Assembly: GCA_001828855.1 (NCBI GenBank)
Contig: MHZT01000001.1
Coordinates: 1-64,000, forward strand
Reading direction: 5' to 3'
Source of the DNA: Rhodobacterales bacterium RIFCSPHIGHO2_02_FULL_62_130
GTDB lineage: Bacteria > Pseudomonadota > Alphaproteobacteria > Rhodobacterales > Rhodobacteraceae
Length of the DNA stretch: 64,000 bases
A model generated the notes under the pieces. That model was not told where the DNA came from and did no database searches. It saw only the letters and a list, made by a program, of their open reading frames with translations. Positions within the stretch are counted from its first letter, which is position 1, and the number at the start of each line of letters is the position of its first letter. The position numbers were made by a program, and so were the translations under genes. Below are positions 44,389-53,172 of the stretch, piece after piece.

Positions 44389-44786
44389 CCGGCCCCCCAA
44401 GGTTCCTTTGCGTCTGTCTAGCTTAGCCGCCGTGCAGTGCCAAGGCTTTTCGGTTCGGCAGCACAAGAGCGCAGATTGTGGCCAAGAGGGCGCTTTCGCG
44501 CGCCTGCGCGGACTCTATATGTATAGGATGCGGAAGATGGGTTTGGCGCGGGATTGTCGGGAAATTCCGGCCAATCGCGGCTCTTGCGGGGCTATGTTGC
44601 GGGCTTGGCCGCTTGTGTGGCCCGCCTTGGCAATCACTGTGGCAAGACTGCACCATCCCTTGCGTCTTTCCCCCGGCGGCGGCGGGTTCGCATTGCAATC
44701 GCGGCTCTGACGATGGAAAAAGCGTCATACCCAATTTGGACTCCCCCAAGTTGGGCCGCACCTTCCTAGATAAAACGAGGGAAACT
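44389..44786. other. 398-bp divergent leader region before the porin gene
   Basis: No coding frame is supported here. It separates DUF3576 (minus) and porin (plus). Near 44730-44755 CCCAA and TTGGG flank a region rich in C, a weak stem close to the ribosome binding site. ACTCTATATGTATAGG at 44512-44527 is A/T-rich and could contain a -10 hexamer, but I see no convincing -35. Its length suggests a long regulated 5' leader for a porin. Confidence 0.5.
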
Positions 44787-45638
44787 ATGAAAAAGATTCT
44801 TCTTGCGACCACCATGCTGGCTGGCTTCGCTGGCGCTGCATCCGCTGAAATGGCTCTGTCGGGTTCGGCAGTCATGGGCGTTGGCGGCAATGGCAACGAC
44901 ACCTACTCGCTGATGGAAACCTATGTGACCTTCACCGGCACCGGCACCACCGATGGCGGCCTTGAGTTCGGCCTGTCCTCGACGATCGGCACCTACGAAA
45001 CCAACGACGACTTCTACAACGACGGCACCACCGTTTACATCTCGGGCGCTTTCGGCAAACTGTCGATGGGTTCGGTTGGCGAAGCTGACGACGTTGCTGG
45101 CCTGCCCGATATCGGTGGCATCGGTGGTCTGGGCGTTGACAACATTGCAGAAGTTGACAACGGCGACTCGCTCGGCTGGGCTCACAACGTGAACTACACC
45201 TACACCGCTGGTGCGTTCACTGCTTCGGCTTCGGCAAACATCGACACCGATGGCGTTTACGCTGTTGGCGGCAAGTACACCTTCGGTGATTACTATGTTG
45301 GCCTCGGCTTCGGCGCTGACGACAACGACTACGAGCACACCACTTCGCTCTACGCTGGCGGCACCATGGGCGCTGTTTCGGTCAAGGCAATGTACTCCTC
45401 GTACAACTACTACGGCATGGGCGACTACACCTCGAACGCTTACGGCCTGTACGGTGCTTACACCACTGGCGCTCTGACGATCTCGGCTGAAGTTGCTGCA
45501 AACGACTACACCTCGGACGCTTCGTTCGGTCTGGGCGCTGCTTACGACCTCGGCGGCGGTGCTACCGTCACCGGCGGTATCGCTTCGATCAACGGCGGCG
45601 ACCTGAAGTGGGAAGCTGGCGTTTCGATGTCCTTCTGA
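44787..45638 (+). CDS. Outer-membrane porin
   Basis: A 283-residue protein with signal peptide MKKILLATTMLAGFAGAASA (cleavage before EMALS). The remainder alternates strands of amphipathic residues with many Gly, Asp, Tyr and Thr, and ends in F (GVSMSF), the C-terminal aromatic needed for outer-membrane insertion. It resembles the Rhodobacter porin family. It uses GCT, GGT and GGC codons strongly, as expected for a highly expressed gene. GAGGG precedes the start; a strong terminator follows. Confidence 0.9.
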   Translation: MKKILLATTMLAGFAGAASAEMALSGSAVMGVGGNGNDTYSLMETYVTFTGTGTTDGGLEFGLSSTIGTYETNDDFYNDGTTVYISGAFGKLSMGSVGEADDVAGLPDIGGIGGLGVDNIAEVDNGDSLGWAHNVNYTYTAGAFTASASANIDTDGVYAVGGKYTFGDYYVGLGFGADDNDYEHTTSLYAGGTMGAVSVKAMYSSYNYYGMGDYTSNAYGLYGAYTTGALTISAEVAANDYTSDASFGLGAAYDLGGGATVTGGIASINGGDLKWEAGVSMSF

Positions 45639-45660
45639 TCTTACCGATCAGTTCTACGGA

Positions 45661-45693
45661 AAGAGCGGGCCTTGCGCCCGCTCTTTTCTTTTT
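45661..45693 (+). terminator. Intrinsic terminator of the porin gene
   Basis: AGAGCGGGC and GCCCGCTCT form a 9-bp stem around CTTG, followed by TTTCTTTTTG. It lies 23 bp after the stop. Confidence 0.92.
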
Positions 45694-45737
45694 GACCGGC
45701 CTGTGGCCAAGTGCGGGCCAAAGAAGGAGCCTGCCGC

Positions 45738-46391
45738 ATGTCCCTGACCGAAATCACCCGCCGTATCGCCCAAGCCGAAGCCGCCGCTGGCCGCCAGTCC
45801 GGTTCCGTGCGCCTGATCGCGGTGTCCAAGGTGCAACCGCTGGATCGGGTGGAATCGGTGCTGCTGGCAGGGCATCGGCTGTTTGGCGAAAATTACGTGC
45901 AAGAGGCGGCAGGCAAATGGCCCGCGCTGCGCGCCCGCTTTGGCGCGGTGGCGGTGCATATGATCGGGCCGCTGCAAACCAACAAGGCCAAGCAGGCGGT
46001 CGAGTTGTTCGACGCTATCCATTCGGTTGACCGGATCGGACTGGCGGAAAAACTGGCCAAACTGGCGCAGGCGCGCGGGGCCTCGCCCGAGGTGTTCATT
46101 CAGGTGAACACGGGGGCCGAGCCGCAAAAGGCGGGGATTCTGCCGCAAGATCTGGATGGATTCGTGGCGCAATGCCGCGGTCTTGATCTGCCCGTGCAGG
46201 GCTTGATGTGCATCCCGCCCGAGGCCGAGGAGACGACGCCGCATTTCGCCCTGCTGGCCGAGATGGCCGCGCGCAACGGGCTATCGGGTCTGTCGATGGG
46301 GATGAGCGGCGATTTCGAAGCCGCCATCGCCGCAGGGGCCACGCATATCCGTGTGGGGTCTGCGATTTTCGGCGCGCGGGCCTATGCCTAG
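45738..46391 (+). CDS. YggS family pyridoxal-phosphate homeostasis protein
   Basis: A 217-residue PLP-binding protein. LIAVSKVQPL has the PLP-binding lysine (residue about 31); GENYVQEAAGKW, HMIGPLQTNKAK, and LSMGMSGDFEAAIAAGATHIRVGSAIFG follow in family order. YggS proteins buffer PLP and affect amino-acid balance. AAGGAG at 45724 fixes the ATG at 45738. Only 4 bp overlap with the amylosucrase gene on the other strand. Confidence 0.95.
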   Translation: MSLTEITRRIAQAEAAAGRQSGSVRLIAVSKVQPLDRVESVLLAGHRLFGENYVQEAAGKWPALRARFGAVAVHMIGPLQTNKAKQAVELFDAIHSVDRIGLAEKLAKLAQARGASPEVFIQVNTGAEPQKAGILPQDLDGFVAQCRGLDLPVQGLMCIPPEAEETTPHFALLAEMAARNGLSGLSMGMSGDFEAAIAAGATHIRVGSAIFGARAYA

Positions 46392-48265
46392 ATAAGCCAG
46401 ACCCGCGCAAAGGGCGGCAGGGCCAGATGATCGCCGTGCAGGATCACCGGCGCATATGACAGCGCGTCGTGGAACTGTGTCACCCCCTGCGCGCGCAGCC
46501 AGCCGCCCGACACATGCTGCCAATGCTCGGAAAAGTTGAACAGGCACAGGATGTTGCCGGTGGGGGCCTGCCGCTGCACCGCAAAGATCGCGTCATGGCC
46601 GGTGGGCAGGATTTTCGTCGGATGCGCGGCATGCAGGCCCGCCGTTGCGCGGCGGCGCGACAGGATATGCTGCACGCCAAGGAAGGTGCGGCTGGCGGCA
46701 GATTCGCCGCTGTGGCGGGTCGCGGCGGCGTCCCAGTCCATCTTGGGGCGATGCACCCAACGGCTGTCATGCGCATGGTCGGGATTGTCGCGATAGCTGT
46801 AGTCGTTCAGCATGGCCAATTCGTCGCCCATATAGATCAGCGGGATGCCGCCAAAGCAGGCGATCAGCGCGTGACCCATCAGGATACGTTGCAGCGCGTG
46901 TTCCGAGTCTGCCAGCGATTGCGCCTTTTCCAGACCCGCCAGAGAGGCAAAGCTGCCGGAAATCCGTTTGTCGCCCGTGGCTTCGTTGACCTGAAACAGC
47001 ACGCCTTGGGCAAAGCTGCCGGGGAAGTCACCTTCGTAGAAGTCCGACAGATAGGTGCGATGCGCGGGGCCGGACATATCCAGCGCCATCGCGTCCTCAT
47101 CGGTGATGGCCCAGCCGATATCGTCATGGCAGCGGATATAGGTGGCATAGGTGGCGTTGGTCAGCCGGTCGGGGAAGTGGGTCGCCAGCACATGCGTCAT
47201 CAGGCGGGTGTCGCGGGTGGCAAGCGCGCTCCAGAACTGCACCATCAGCGAATTGTGGTAGGCAAGGTTGCCCTCGCGTCCGTCGTGGCGCCCACGCCCA
47301 AGGTAGGGCAGCATTTCCTGCGGGCTGACGATGGCCTCTTCCAGATGGATCACGGCGGGGGCAGCGATACGGGAACAGGCGCGCAGGGCTTGCAGGATCA
47401 TATGGACCTCGGGTTCCGACTGGCAGCGGGTGCCAAGGCGTTTCCACATGAAGGCCACCGCATCAAGCCGCAGCACATCGACGCCGGTATTGGCCAGATG
47501 CAGCATGATCTTGGTGATCTCGAGGAACACCTGCGGGTTGGCCCAGTTCAGATCCCACTGGTGTTCGTTGAAGGTAGTCCAGACATATTTCCCGATCTCG
47601 GGGTAATGGGTGAAGTTGCCGGGGGCGTTGTCGGGAAACACCTCGACCAGCGTTTTTTCATAGGCTTGCGGGATTTCGGGGCTGTCGAACATCAGGAAGT
47701 AATCCTGATAGGTGGCATCGCCCGCCTTGGCCTTTTCAGCCCATTCATGTTCCTTGGCAGTGTGGTTCAGCACAAGGTCGATGCACAGCGAAATGCCACG
47801 CCCGCGCAACTCTTTCGCAACCGCTTTGAAGTCTTTCAGCGTGCCATAGGCGGGGTTGATCGCGCGGTAATCCATCACCGAATAGCCGCCGTCGCTGTCA
47901 CCGGGGCGGGGTTTCAGGCAGGGCATGAAGTGGACATAGCTGACCCCAAGATCGGCAAGGTAATCCAGTTTGTCCAGCACGCCCTTCAGATTGCCGGCAA
48001 AGCGGTCGATATAGAACACATAGCCCGCCATATCGGCGCGCTGGAACCAGTCGGGTTCAAGATCGCGGGCCAAATCGAGCTGTTTCAGGTCGGCAGGGCG
48101 GTCTTTCCACGCTTCGGCAAGGGCGGACAGCAGGTCTTGGCGGAATTGGGCATAGGCGGGATGGCTGCCATATAGCGCATCCAGCATCGGCCACAGGTCG
48201 GGGGCCGAGCGGGCAAGGCGAAGCTGGAAGATCAGATCATCCGGTTTTGTGACAGCCTTGGCCAT
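46388..48265 (-). CDS. Amylosucrase-type glycoside hydrolase family 13
   Basis: A 625-residue GH13 enzyme of the amylosucrase subfamily. VLRLDAVAF (nucleophile Asp), IHLEEAIV (acid/base Glu) and IRCHDDIGW (third Asp) are all present, and FMPCLKPRPGDSDGGY is the amylosucrase-like stretch. N-terminal helical domain and C-terminal beta domain are both included. The family makes alpha-glucan from sucrose; hydrolysis of trehalose or sucrose is possible for relatives. No transporter or other sucrose gene is adjacent. No export signal, so it would be cytoplasmic. Confidence 0.87.
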   Translation of the reverse strand: MAKAVTKPDDLIFQLRLARSAPDLWPMLDALYGSHPAYAQFRQDLLSALAEAWKDRPADLKQLDLARDLEPDWFQRADMAGYVFYIDRFAGNLKGVLDKLDYLADLGVSYVHFMPCLKPRPGDSDGGYSVMDYRAINPAYGTLKDFKAVAKELRGRGISLCIDLVLNHTAKEHEWAEKAKAGDATYQDYFLMFDSPEIPQAYEKTLVEVFPDNAPGNFTHYPEIGKYVWTTFNEHQWDLNWANPQVFLEITKIMLHLANTGVDVLRLDAVAFMWKRLGTRCQSEPEVHMILQALRACSRIAAPAVIHLEEAIVSPQEMLPYLGRGRHDGREGNLAYHNSLMVQFWSALATRDTRLMTHVLATHFPDRLTNATYATYIRCHDDIGWAITDEDAMALDMSGPAHRTYLSDFYEGDFPGSFAQGVLFQVNEATGDKRISGSFASLAGLEKAQSLADSEHALQRILMGHALIACFGGIPLIYMGDELAMLNDYSYRDNPDHAHDSRWVHRPKMDWDAAATRHSGESAASRTFLGVQHILSRRRATAGLHAAHPTKILPTGHDAIFAVQRQAPTGNILCLFNFSEHWQHVSGGWLRAQGVTQFHDALSYAPVILHGDHLALPPFARVWLI

Positions 48266-48323
48266 GGTATCCCCCCTGTTAGCGCCATCAGATTACCGAA
48301 TCCGAAGCGCTTTGGAAAGAGAA

Positions 48324-48821
48324 TCAGGGCCGCAGGATCAACCGTGATTGCGGGCGCAGGCGGGCGGCGATCCACAGCAGATTCTTGCGGGAAAAGCCGA
48401 CACATCCGGCAGTCGGATGGCGGGGCTTGCGCCAAGTGTGGATGAAGATGGCCGATCCTTGGCCGGGGGTGGCGTCTGGCCAGTTCCAGTCAGTGATCAG
48501 GATCAGATCATAGAGCGGATCGGGCCGCGACAGGCGCTCGTGGCCAAAGGGATGCGGCGCGCGGACCATCAGGTTGTAATCGGGGTCGCGCACATCATCC
48601 GACCACAGATCATGCGGGCCAATCGGCAGCGCCCAATCGGCGGGCGCGGTCATGCGGTCGGGGCGGTAAAGCATGCCGACGATGCGGTGCGTGCCGATGG
48701 GGGTGGCACCATCGCCCTCGCGTTTCGCAGCCGTCATGCCGCCGCGCCCGATCGAGCAGGGGAAGTGCCGCCCCATGAACCGCGCGCCCCAAGGGTTCAC
48801 CACCAGATCAAGCGGCTTCAT
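48324..48821 (-). CDS. L,D-transpeptidase (YkuD) family protein
   Basis: A 165-residue protein. [20 protein letters not shown] starts the YkuD fold and [19 protein letters not shown] has the catalytic HXX14-17-S/T-HGC-type motif with Cys in TAGCVGF. No signal peptide is evident, so it may be exported in another way or act in the cytoplasm; the family crosslinks peptidoglycan. The stop lies 58 bp from the amylosucrase start. The 3' neighbour upstream, ribA, overlaps it by 4 bp (ATGA). Confidence 0.87.
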   Translation of the reverse strand: MKPLDLVVNPWGARFMGRHFPCSIGRGGMTAAKREGDGATPIGTHRIVGMLYRPDRMTAPADWALPIGPHDLWSDDVRDPDYNLMVRAPHPFGHERLSRPDPLYDLILITDWNWPDATPGQGSAIFIHTWRKPRHPTAGCVGFSRKNLLWIAARLRPQSRLILRP

Positions 48822-49903
48822 AGCAGATGCCCCGATTTGGCGGCCTTGGTCGCCAGATAGGCGCGGTTCTGCGCTGTTTCGCCCACCCGCAGCGGCACAC
48901 GTTCGGTCACGGTCAGCCCGCAGGATTGCAGCATGGTCAGCTTTTTCGGATTGTTGGTCAGCAGGCGGACTTGGGAAAAACCCATGGTTTGCAGGATGCT
49001 GGCACCGATGCGGAAATCGCGTTCGTCATCCTCGAACCCCAGCCGGTGATTGGCCTGCACGGTGTCAAAGCCTTGATCCTGCAAGGAATAGGCGCGCATC
49101 TTGTTGGCAAGGCCAATGCCGCGCCCCTCTTGGTTCAGGTATAGCAGCACGCCCGCACCTTCGGCCCCCATCTGGTTCAGCGCAGCGTGCAGTTGCGGGC
49201 CGCAGTCGCATTTCAGCGATCCCAGCACATCGCCGGTAAAGCAGGCCGAATGAAGCCGCGCCAGCACGGGGGCAGCGCGGTCGGGGCGGCCGATTTCGAT
49301 GGCGTAATGTTCGGCGCTGCCATCATCGGGGCGGAAGATATGCAAGCGTCCGGCTTGGGCTGCGGCCATCGGCAGGCGGGCCGAGATCACGGGCGACAGC
49401 GGCGCAAGCCGGTCCAGATCGGTGCAATCGGATTGCAACAGCACAGTCAGCCCGTGCTGCAGCGCCAAGGCCAGCCCGTCGCGCACCGGCACCATCAGCA
49501 CGGCGGGCAGCAGTTGCGCCGATTTCGCCAGCGCAATCGCGCTGCGGTGCAGATCGGCGGGGCCATCGCGCAAAGAGGTCAACGGCCCTTTCATCGGCAC
49601 CCTTAAATCGTCGGCGGGGTCGGCCACAGCCTCAAGCCAAGCGCAATCGGCATCGGCGGGAACGGCAATGCGGGCCAGATCGCCATCATAGGCGCGGGCC
49701 TTCAGCGTCTCGGCCCGCCGCGCGGTCAGGGCCAGTTCCGGCGCACCCTCGGCCCGCAAGGACGCAAGGCGGGCATCATCCAACGCCTCGACCGCGGCGC
49801 AGAGCATGGCACGGCCTTGGCCCAGCAGCACGATGGGCAGACCAAGCCGCAGATCGCTGCGGGCGCGGGCCAGTTTTTCGGTGGGGGTCGGTGTCAGGCT
49901 CAT
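48818..49903 (-). CDS. ribA: GTP cyclohydrolase II
   Basis: A 361-residue protein. The C-terminal half has the zinc site [20 protein letters not shown] and [12 protein letters not shown], the GTP cyclohydrolase II active site, followed by [18 protein letters not shown]. The N-terminal 165 residues resemble a degenerate RibB-like domain, as in other alphaproteobacterial RibA proteins. First committed step of riboflavin synthesis. AGGAGAT precedes the ATG at 49903. Overlaps the transpeptidase gene start by 4 bp. Confidence 0.94.
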   Translation of the reverse strand: MSLTPTPTEKLARARSDLRLGLPIVLLGQGRAMLCAAVEALDDARLASLRAEGAPELALTARRAETLKARAYDGDLARIAVPADADCAWLEAVADPADDLRVPMKGPLTSLRDGPADLHRSAIALAKSAQLLPAVLMVPVRDGLALALQHGLTVLLQSDCTDLDRLAPLSPVISARLPMAAAQAGRLHIFRPDDGSAEHYAIEIGRPDRAAPVLARLHSACFTGDVLGSLKCDCGPQLHAALNQMGAEGAGVLLYLNQEGRGIGLANKMRAYSLQDQGFDTVQANHRLGFEDDERDFRIGASILQTMGFSQVRLLTNNPKKLTMLQSCGLTVTERVPLRVGETAQNRAYLATKAAKSGHLL

Positions 49904-50066
49904 GCATATCTCCTGCGTTCTACATAGGCGCAAGGTGACGGAATTGAAACATATCGCGGCTGCATGACACGACCGCGTGAGGCTTTTGCAGCATATCTTG
50001 TCGCAAAGGTTATCGGGGCGCATCTGTGAGGCAAGGGCCACGAAGCCCAAGGCTATGGAGGCCAAT

Positions 50067-50753
50067 ATGGCAACGCTGCGGAAGATTTTGCTGGTTGATG
50101 ACGATGACGATCTGCGCGAGGCGCTGAGCGAGCAACTGGTGATGACCGAGGATTTCGACGTGTTCGAGGCCGCCACGGGGGCCGAGGGCATGGAGAAGGT
50201 GAAGGCCGGTCTTTACGATCTGGTGATTCTGGATGTCGGCCTGCCCGACACCGACGGGCGCGAGCTGTGCCGCCGGATGCGGAAGGGCGGGCTGAAATGC
50301 CCGGTGATGATGCTGACGGGCCATGACACCGATAGCGACACCATTCTGGGCCTTGATTCGGGCGCGAATGATTATGTGACCAAGCCGTTCAAGTTTCCGG
50401 TGCTGTTGGCCCGCATCCGCGCGCAGTTGCGCCAGCATGAACAGTCGGAAGATGCCGTGTTCCAGATGGGACCGTATACGTTCAAGCCCGCGCAAAAGCT
50501 GCTGGTGGATGCCAAAGAGAAAAAGATCCGGCTGACAGAAAAAGAGACCAATATCCTGAAGTATCTTTACCGCGCGCAGGCAGGGGTGGTGGCGCGCGAT
50601 GTGCTGCTGCACGAGGTCTGGGGCTATAATGCCGGTGTGACAACGCACACGCTGGAAACCCACATCTATCGTCTGCGGCAAAAGATCGAAAGTGATCCGT
50701 CGAATGCGCGCCTGCTGGTGACCGAAAGCGGTGGTTATAAGCTGGTTGCGTAA
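50067..50753 (+). CDS. cenR: CenR-like response regulator (OmpR family)
   Basis: A 228-residue response regulator. The receiver has [12 protein letters not shown] with acidic triad, phospho-acceptor D56 ([10 protein letters not shown]) and the conserved Lys in YVTKPF. The winged helix has [33 protein letters not shown]-like motifs ([17 protein letters not shown] and RQKIE). The sequence [18 protein letters not shown] and ASEDAVFQ-like [14 protein letters not shown] recall CenR of Caulobacter and Rhodobacter, an essential envelope regulator. GGAGG is 5 bp before ATG 50067. No histidine kinase is adjacent, as for CenR. Confidence 0.8.
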   Translation: MATLRKILLVDDDDDLREALSEQLVMTEDFDVFEAATGAEGMEKVKAGLYDLVILDVGLPDTDGRELCRRMRKGGLKCPVMMLTGHDTDSDTILGLDSGANDYVTKPFKFPVLLARIRAQLRQHEQSEDAVFQMGPYTFKPAQKLLVDAKEKKIRLTEKETNILKYLYRAQAGVVARDVLLHEVWGYNAGVTTHTLETHIYRLRQKIESDPSNARLLVTESGGYKLVA

Positions 50754-50862
50754 AGCGGTGTTCGCAATTGGCAGAAAATCTGTCGGCTTGGGTCTTATTG
50801 TTGACAGAATCGACGCCTATATATCGGTTATGGCAAAGACGAAGCCATCCACAGTTCCCCTT

Positions 50863-50931
50863 GCCGTGTCGGGGTTATGACACGGCTCCTCCCTGTTGGA
50901 CCTGGCCGGGCTTTTGCCCGGCCTTTTTTTT
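50863..50931 (+). ncRNA. Candidate small RNA 1 (two stems with a CU-rich linker)
   Basis: GCCGTGTC (50863-50870) and GACACGGC (50879-50886) form a perfect 8-bp stem. The linker TCCTCCCTGTTGGACCT (50887-50903) is C/U-rich and includes CUCCUCCC, an anti-Shine-Dalgarno-like sequence. A terminator stem GGCCGGGC/GCCCGGCC with TTTT loop and eight T residues follows (50904-50931). This layout resembles the CcsR-type stress RNAs of Rhodobacter, which also show a CCUCCUCCC motif, but the DUF1127 gene that precedes those is absent. The 5' end is uncertain. Confidence 0.65.
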
Positions 50932-51035
50932 GCCAAACCGCAGTCGGCAACCCGCAGTTGTGGCCTAAAAACAATAATTCCGCGATCTTTGATTTGGGTC
51001 AATAAATACGGTGCATTCTGTGGTATACAAAATTC

Positions 51036-51087
51036 ACCTCCCTGTTGGACCTATGCCCGGCCCCCTTGTGGTCGGGCTTTCTTTTTT
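51036..51087 (+). ncRNA. Candidate small RNA 2 (paralogue of candidate 1)
   Basis: The 15-nt core CTCCCTGTTGGACCT (51038-51052) is identical to that of candidate 1. GCCCGGCC/GGTCGGGC (51055-51077) form a terminator stem with CTTT/TTTTTT after it. A possible -10 TATACA at 51024-51029 would place the start near 51036. No matching stem precedes the core here, so its 5' part differs from candidate 1. Confidence 0.65.
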
Positions 51088-51180
51088 CCGTAAGATCAAA
51101 TTCGGCTTGCGCCTGTCTTTCGATACGGCAAAGTCGCATCGTGCAATTTTGCGCTGATCCATTCACTTACGGAGCCTTCA

Positions 51181-51504
51181 ATGCGTTTCACGTCCTTCGC
51201 CGCAGCGGCTTGTGCTGCCTTGTCCTTTGCAGCGCCCGCATTTGCCGAAGACCTGCAATTCACCTTGATCAACAATGCCTCGCAACCGCTGACCAACCTT
51301 TACATCTCGCTTCCCGAGGCGGACGAATGGGGCGATGACATTCTGGGCGTGGACGTGCTGGGCGTGGGCGAAACCGGCACCGTGACCATCACCGACGGAG
51401 CCGATGTTTGCGCCTATGACCTTCAATTCGTTATGGAAAACGAGGCGATGGTCGAAGGCACCGCCGATCTGTGCGAAACCAACGAATTCACCCTGACCGA
51501 CTGA
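51181..51504 (+). CDS. Exported protein of unknown function
   Basis: A 107-residue protein with a signal peptide (AACAALSFAAPAFA, cleavage before EDLQF). The mature part, 84 residues, is acidic (INNASQPLTNLYISLPEADEW and GDDILGVDVLGVGETGTVTI in parts) and likely all-beta, with two cysteines (DVCAYD, LCETN). It is a family seen in Rhodobacterales, role unknown to me. ACGGAG is 7 bp before the ATG. Confidence 0.75.
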   Translation: MRFTSFAAAACAALSFAAPAFAEDLQFTLINNASQPLTNLYISLPEADEWGDDILGVDVLGVGETGTVTITDGADVCAYDLQFVMENEAMVEGTADLCETNEFTLTD

Positions 51505-51571
51505 TCTGCAGATCTGCTTGAGCAAACGGGCGGCAGGGCTTAGGCTCTGCCGTCTGCATTTGGAGAGCCCG

Positions 51572-52360
51572 ATGACCTTCACCCTTGCCACATGGAACAT
51601 CAACTCGGTCCGCCTGCGCGAAGGGCTGGTGGCGCGGCTGATGGCCGAAGAGCAACCCGATATCCTGTGCCTTCAGGAATGCAAAAGCCCCGTCGAGAAA
51701 ATCCCGATGGAGCAGTTTCAGGCCTTGGGCTACCGCTATATCGTTGCACGGGGGCAAAAGGGCTATAACGGCGTCGCCATCCTGTCCAAGCTGCCGATCA
51801 TGGATGTGGGCGATCAGGATTTCGCGCAACTGGGCCATGCCCGCCATGTGGCGGCGCAGCTGGAAAACGGCGTCACCATCCACAACTGCTATGTGCCGGC
51901 GGGGGGCGATATTCCTGACCGGACGGTGAACGAGAAATTCGGCCAAAAGCTCGATTTCCTGACGCAGATGCGGGACTGGTTCCGCTGGGGGCGGCCGGAT
52001 CGTGCGATTCTGGTGGGCGATCTGAACATCGCCCCGCGCGAGGATGATGTCTGGGATCACAAGGCGCTGCTGAAGATCGTCAGCCACACGCCCATCGAGG
52101 TGGCGCATTTCCATGATGTGATGGAGGCGGGCGGCTGGCTGGATGTCACCCGCGCCGATATTCCCGACGGCAAGCTGTATAGCTGGTGGAGCTATCGCGC
52201 GGCGGACTGGGATGCGGCCGACAAGGGGCGGCGGCTGGATCATATCTGGGCCACGGGCGACATCGCCGCCGCTGCGCATAGCAGCCGCATCCTGCGCGAC
52301 GTGCGCGGGTGGGAGCAGCCCTCGGATCATGTGCCGGTGTTTGCAACCTTTGATCTTTAG
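51572..52360 (+). CDS. xthA: Exodeoxyribonuclease III
   Basis: A 262-residue AP endonuclease. ATWNINSVRLR at the start, then LQECKS, GYNGVAILSK, GDLNIAPREDDVWD, and SDHVPVFATF contain the metal-binding Glu, Asp/Asn and catalytic Asp-His. Repairs abasic sites. TGGAGAG precedes ATG 51572; the open frame to 51518 is not needed. Its stop overlaps the GT2 gene on the opposite strand by 4 bp. Confidence 0.95.
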   Translation: MTFTLATWNINSVRLREGLVARLMAEEQPDILCLQECKSPVEKIPMEQFQALGYRYIVARGQKGYNGVAILSKLPIMDVGDQDFAQLGHARHVAAQLENGVTIHNCYVPAGGDIPDRTVNEKFGQKLDFLTQMRDWFRWGRPDRAILVGDLNIAPREDDVWDHKALLKIVSHTPIEVAHFHDVMEAGGWLDVTRADIPDGKLYSWWSYRAADWDAADKGRRLDHIWATGDIAAAAHSSRILRDVRGWEQPSDHVPVFATFDL

Positions 52361-53172
52361 CGCCCGCGCGCCCAGCCCGACCCGCGCCGCAACCGAACCG
52401 CCAGCGAGACTGCCGTGTAGGCGATAAATCCTGCGGGGTCTTGCAGGGCAAGAAGGAGCAGCGCGGGCATGCCCAATCGCGCCTTGTCGTCTTTGGCGTG
52501 CAGATCGGGGTAAAGCCGGGCAATCTCGGCCACGCCTGCGTCTTGCCTGCGGCGCACACGGGTCAGGGCGGCAAAGCCTTCGATCATGGGCCAGTCGTAG
52601 GGGGCGGGCGATTGCCGGCGTTCGTCGGGCGCAAAGTGCAGCCGCACAAAGGTGTCGTCCGAGATGATCGCCGGAAAGTCGCCCCAGCGCGCGCGCCCCG
52701 CCGCGTTCACCGCGAACAGCCCATAGCCGGGGGCGGTAGAGCGCGCAAAGGGAAGGCGCTGCCAGAACCGCGCATAGGCACGGGTGACGGCGCTGCGCGC
52801 GCGCGGGATACGGGCGGTTCCGGTGGCATAGCGCGGCTGGTCCGTGGTCAGCAGGGCGTGCAATTCCGCCATCAATCGGGGCGAGACGATCACATCGGCA
52901 TCAAGGTAAGCGCGGATTTCGCCCTGCGCCACGCTGTCGCCCGTGTTCAGCGCATGGGGCTTGCCGCCTTCGGGCAAGTCCAGCACGGTCAGCGCCCAGC
53001 CCGCCGCCTGCGCCTGATCCTGCATCGCACGGGCGCGGGCGGCAGTGGCATCGCGGCAGCCGTTGGCGACCACGATCACCTCGGCCCCCATCGGGCCAGA
53101 GGCGAAAAGCGCGGCCAGGCAGGGGCCGATATAGTCCTGCTCGTTGCTGGCGGGGATGATGACACTCAGCAC
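52357..53172 (-). CDS. GT2 family glycosyltransferase
   Basis: A 271-residue glycosyltransferase. SVIIPASNEQDYIGPCL starts the GT-A fold, AYLDADVIVSPRLM carries the DxD-type metal site, and a Lys/Arg-rich C-terminal part with one possible membrane segment (MPALLLLALQDPAGFIAYTAVSLAV) ends the protein. It shares an operon with the large SGNH/glycosidase-like gene upstream, overlapping by 7 bp, so the two may modify one envelope or exported polysaccharide. Confidence 0.85.
   Translation of the reverse strand: MLSVIIPASNEQDYIGPCLAALFASGPMGAEVIVVANGCRDATAARARAMQDQAQAAGWALTVLDLPEGGKPHALNTGDSVAQGEIRAYLDADVIVSPRLMAELHALLTTDQPRYATGTARIPRARSAVTRAYARFWQRLPFARSTAPGYGLFAVNAAGRARWGDFPAIISDDTFVRLHFAPDERRQSPAPYDWPMIEGFAALTRVRRRQDAGVAEIARLYPDLHAKDDKARLGMPALLLLALQDPAGFIAYTAVSLAVRLRRGSGWARGR

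Larger units (their letters stand above)
50754..51180. other. Non-coding region with two tandem small-RNA candidates
   Basis: This 427-bp region after the cenR-like gene holds no supported reading frame. It holds TTGACA at 50801-50806 and CTATATAT at 50817-50824, plausible promoter pieces with abnormal spacing, and two terminated RNA candidates described separately. Confidence 0.6.

Noticed and set aside
46469-48175. 568-codon plus-strand open frame over the amylosucrase gene
   Set aside because: The amylosucrase catalytic motifs on the other strand are complete; this frame is a shadow.
50801-50832. Sigma-70 promoter TTGACA for small-RNA candidate 1
   Set aside because: No good -10 hexamer exists at 16-18 bp; CTATATAT is too close (about 11 bp), so the promoter is not assigned.
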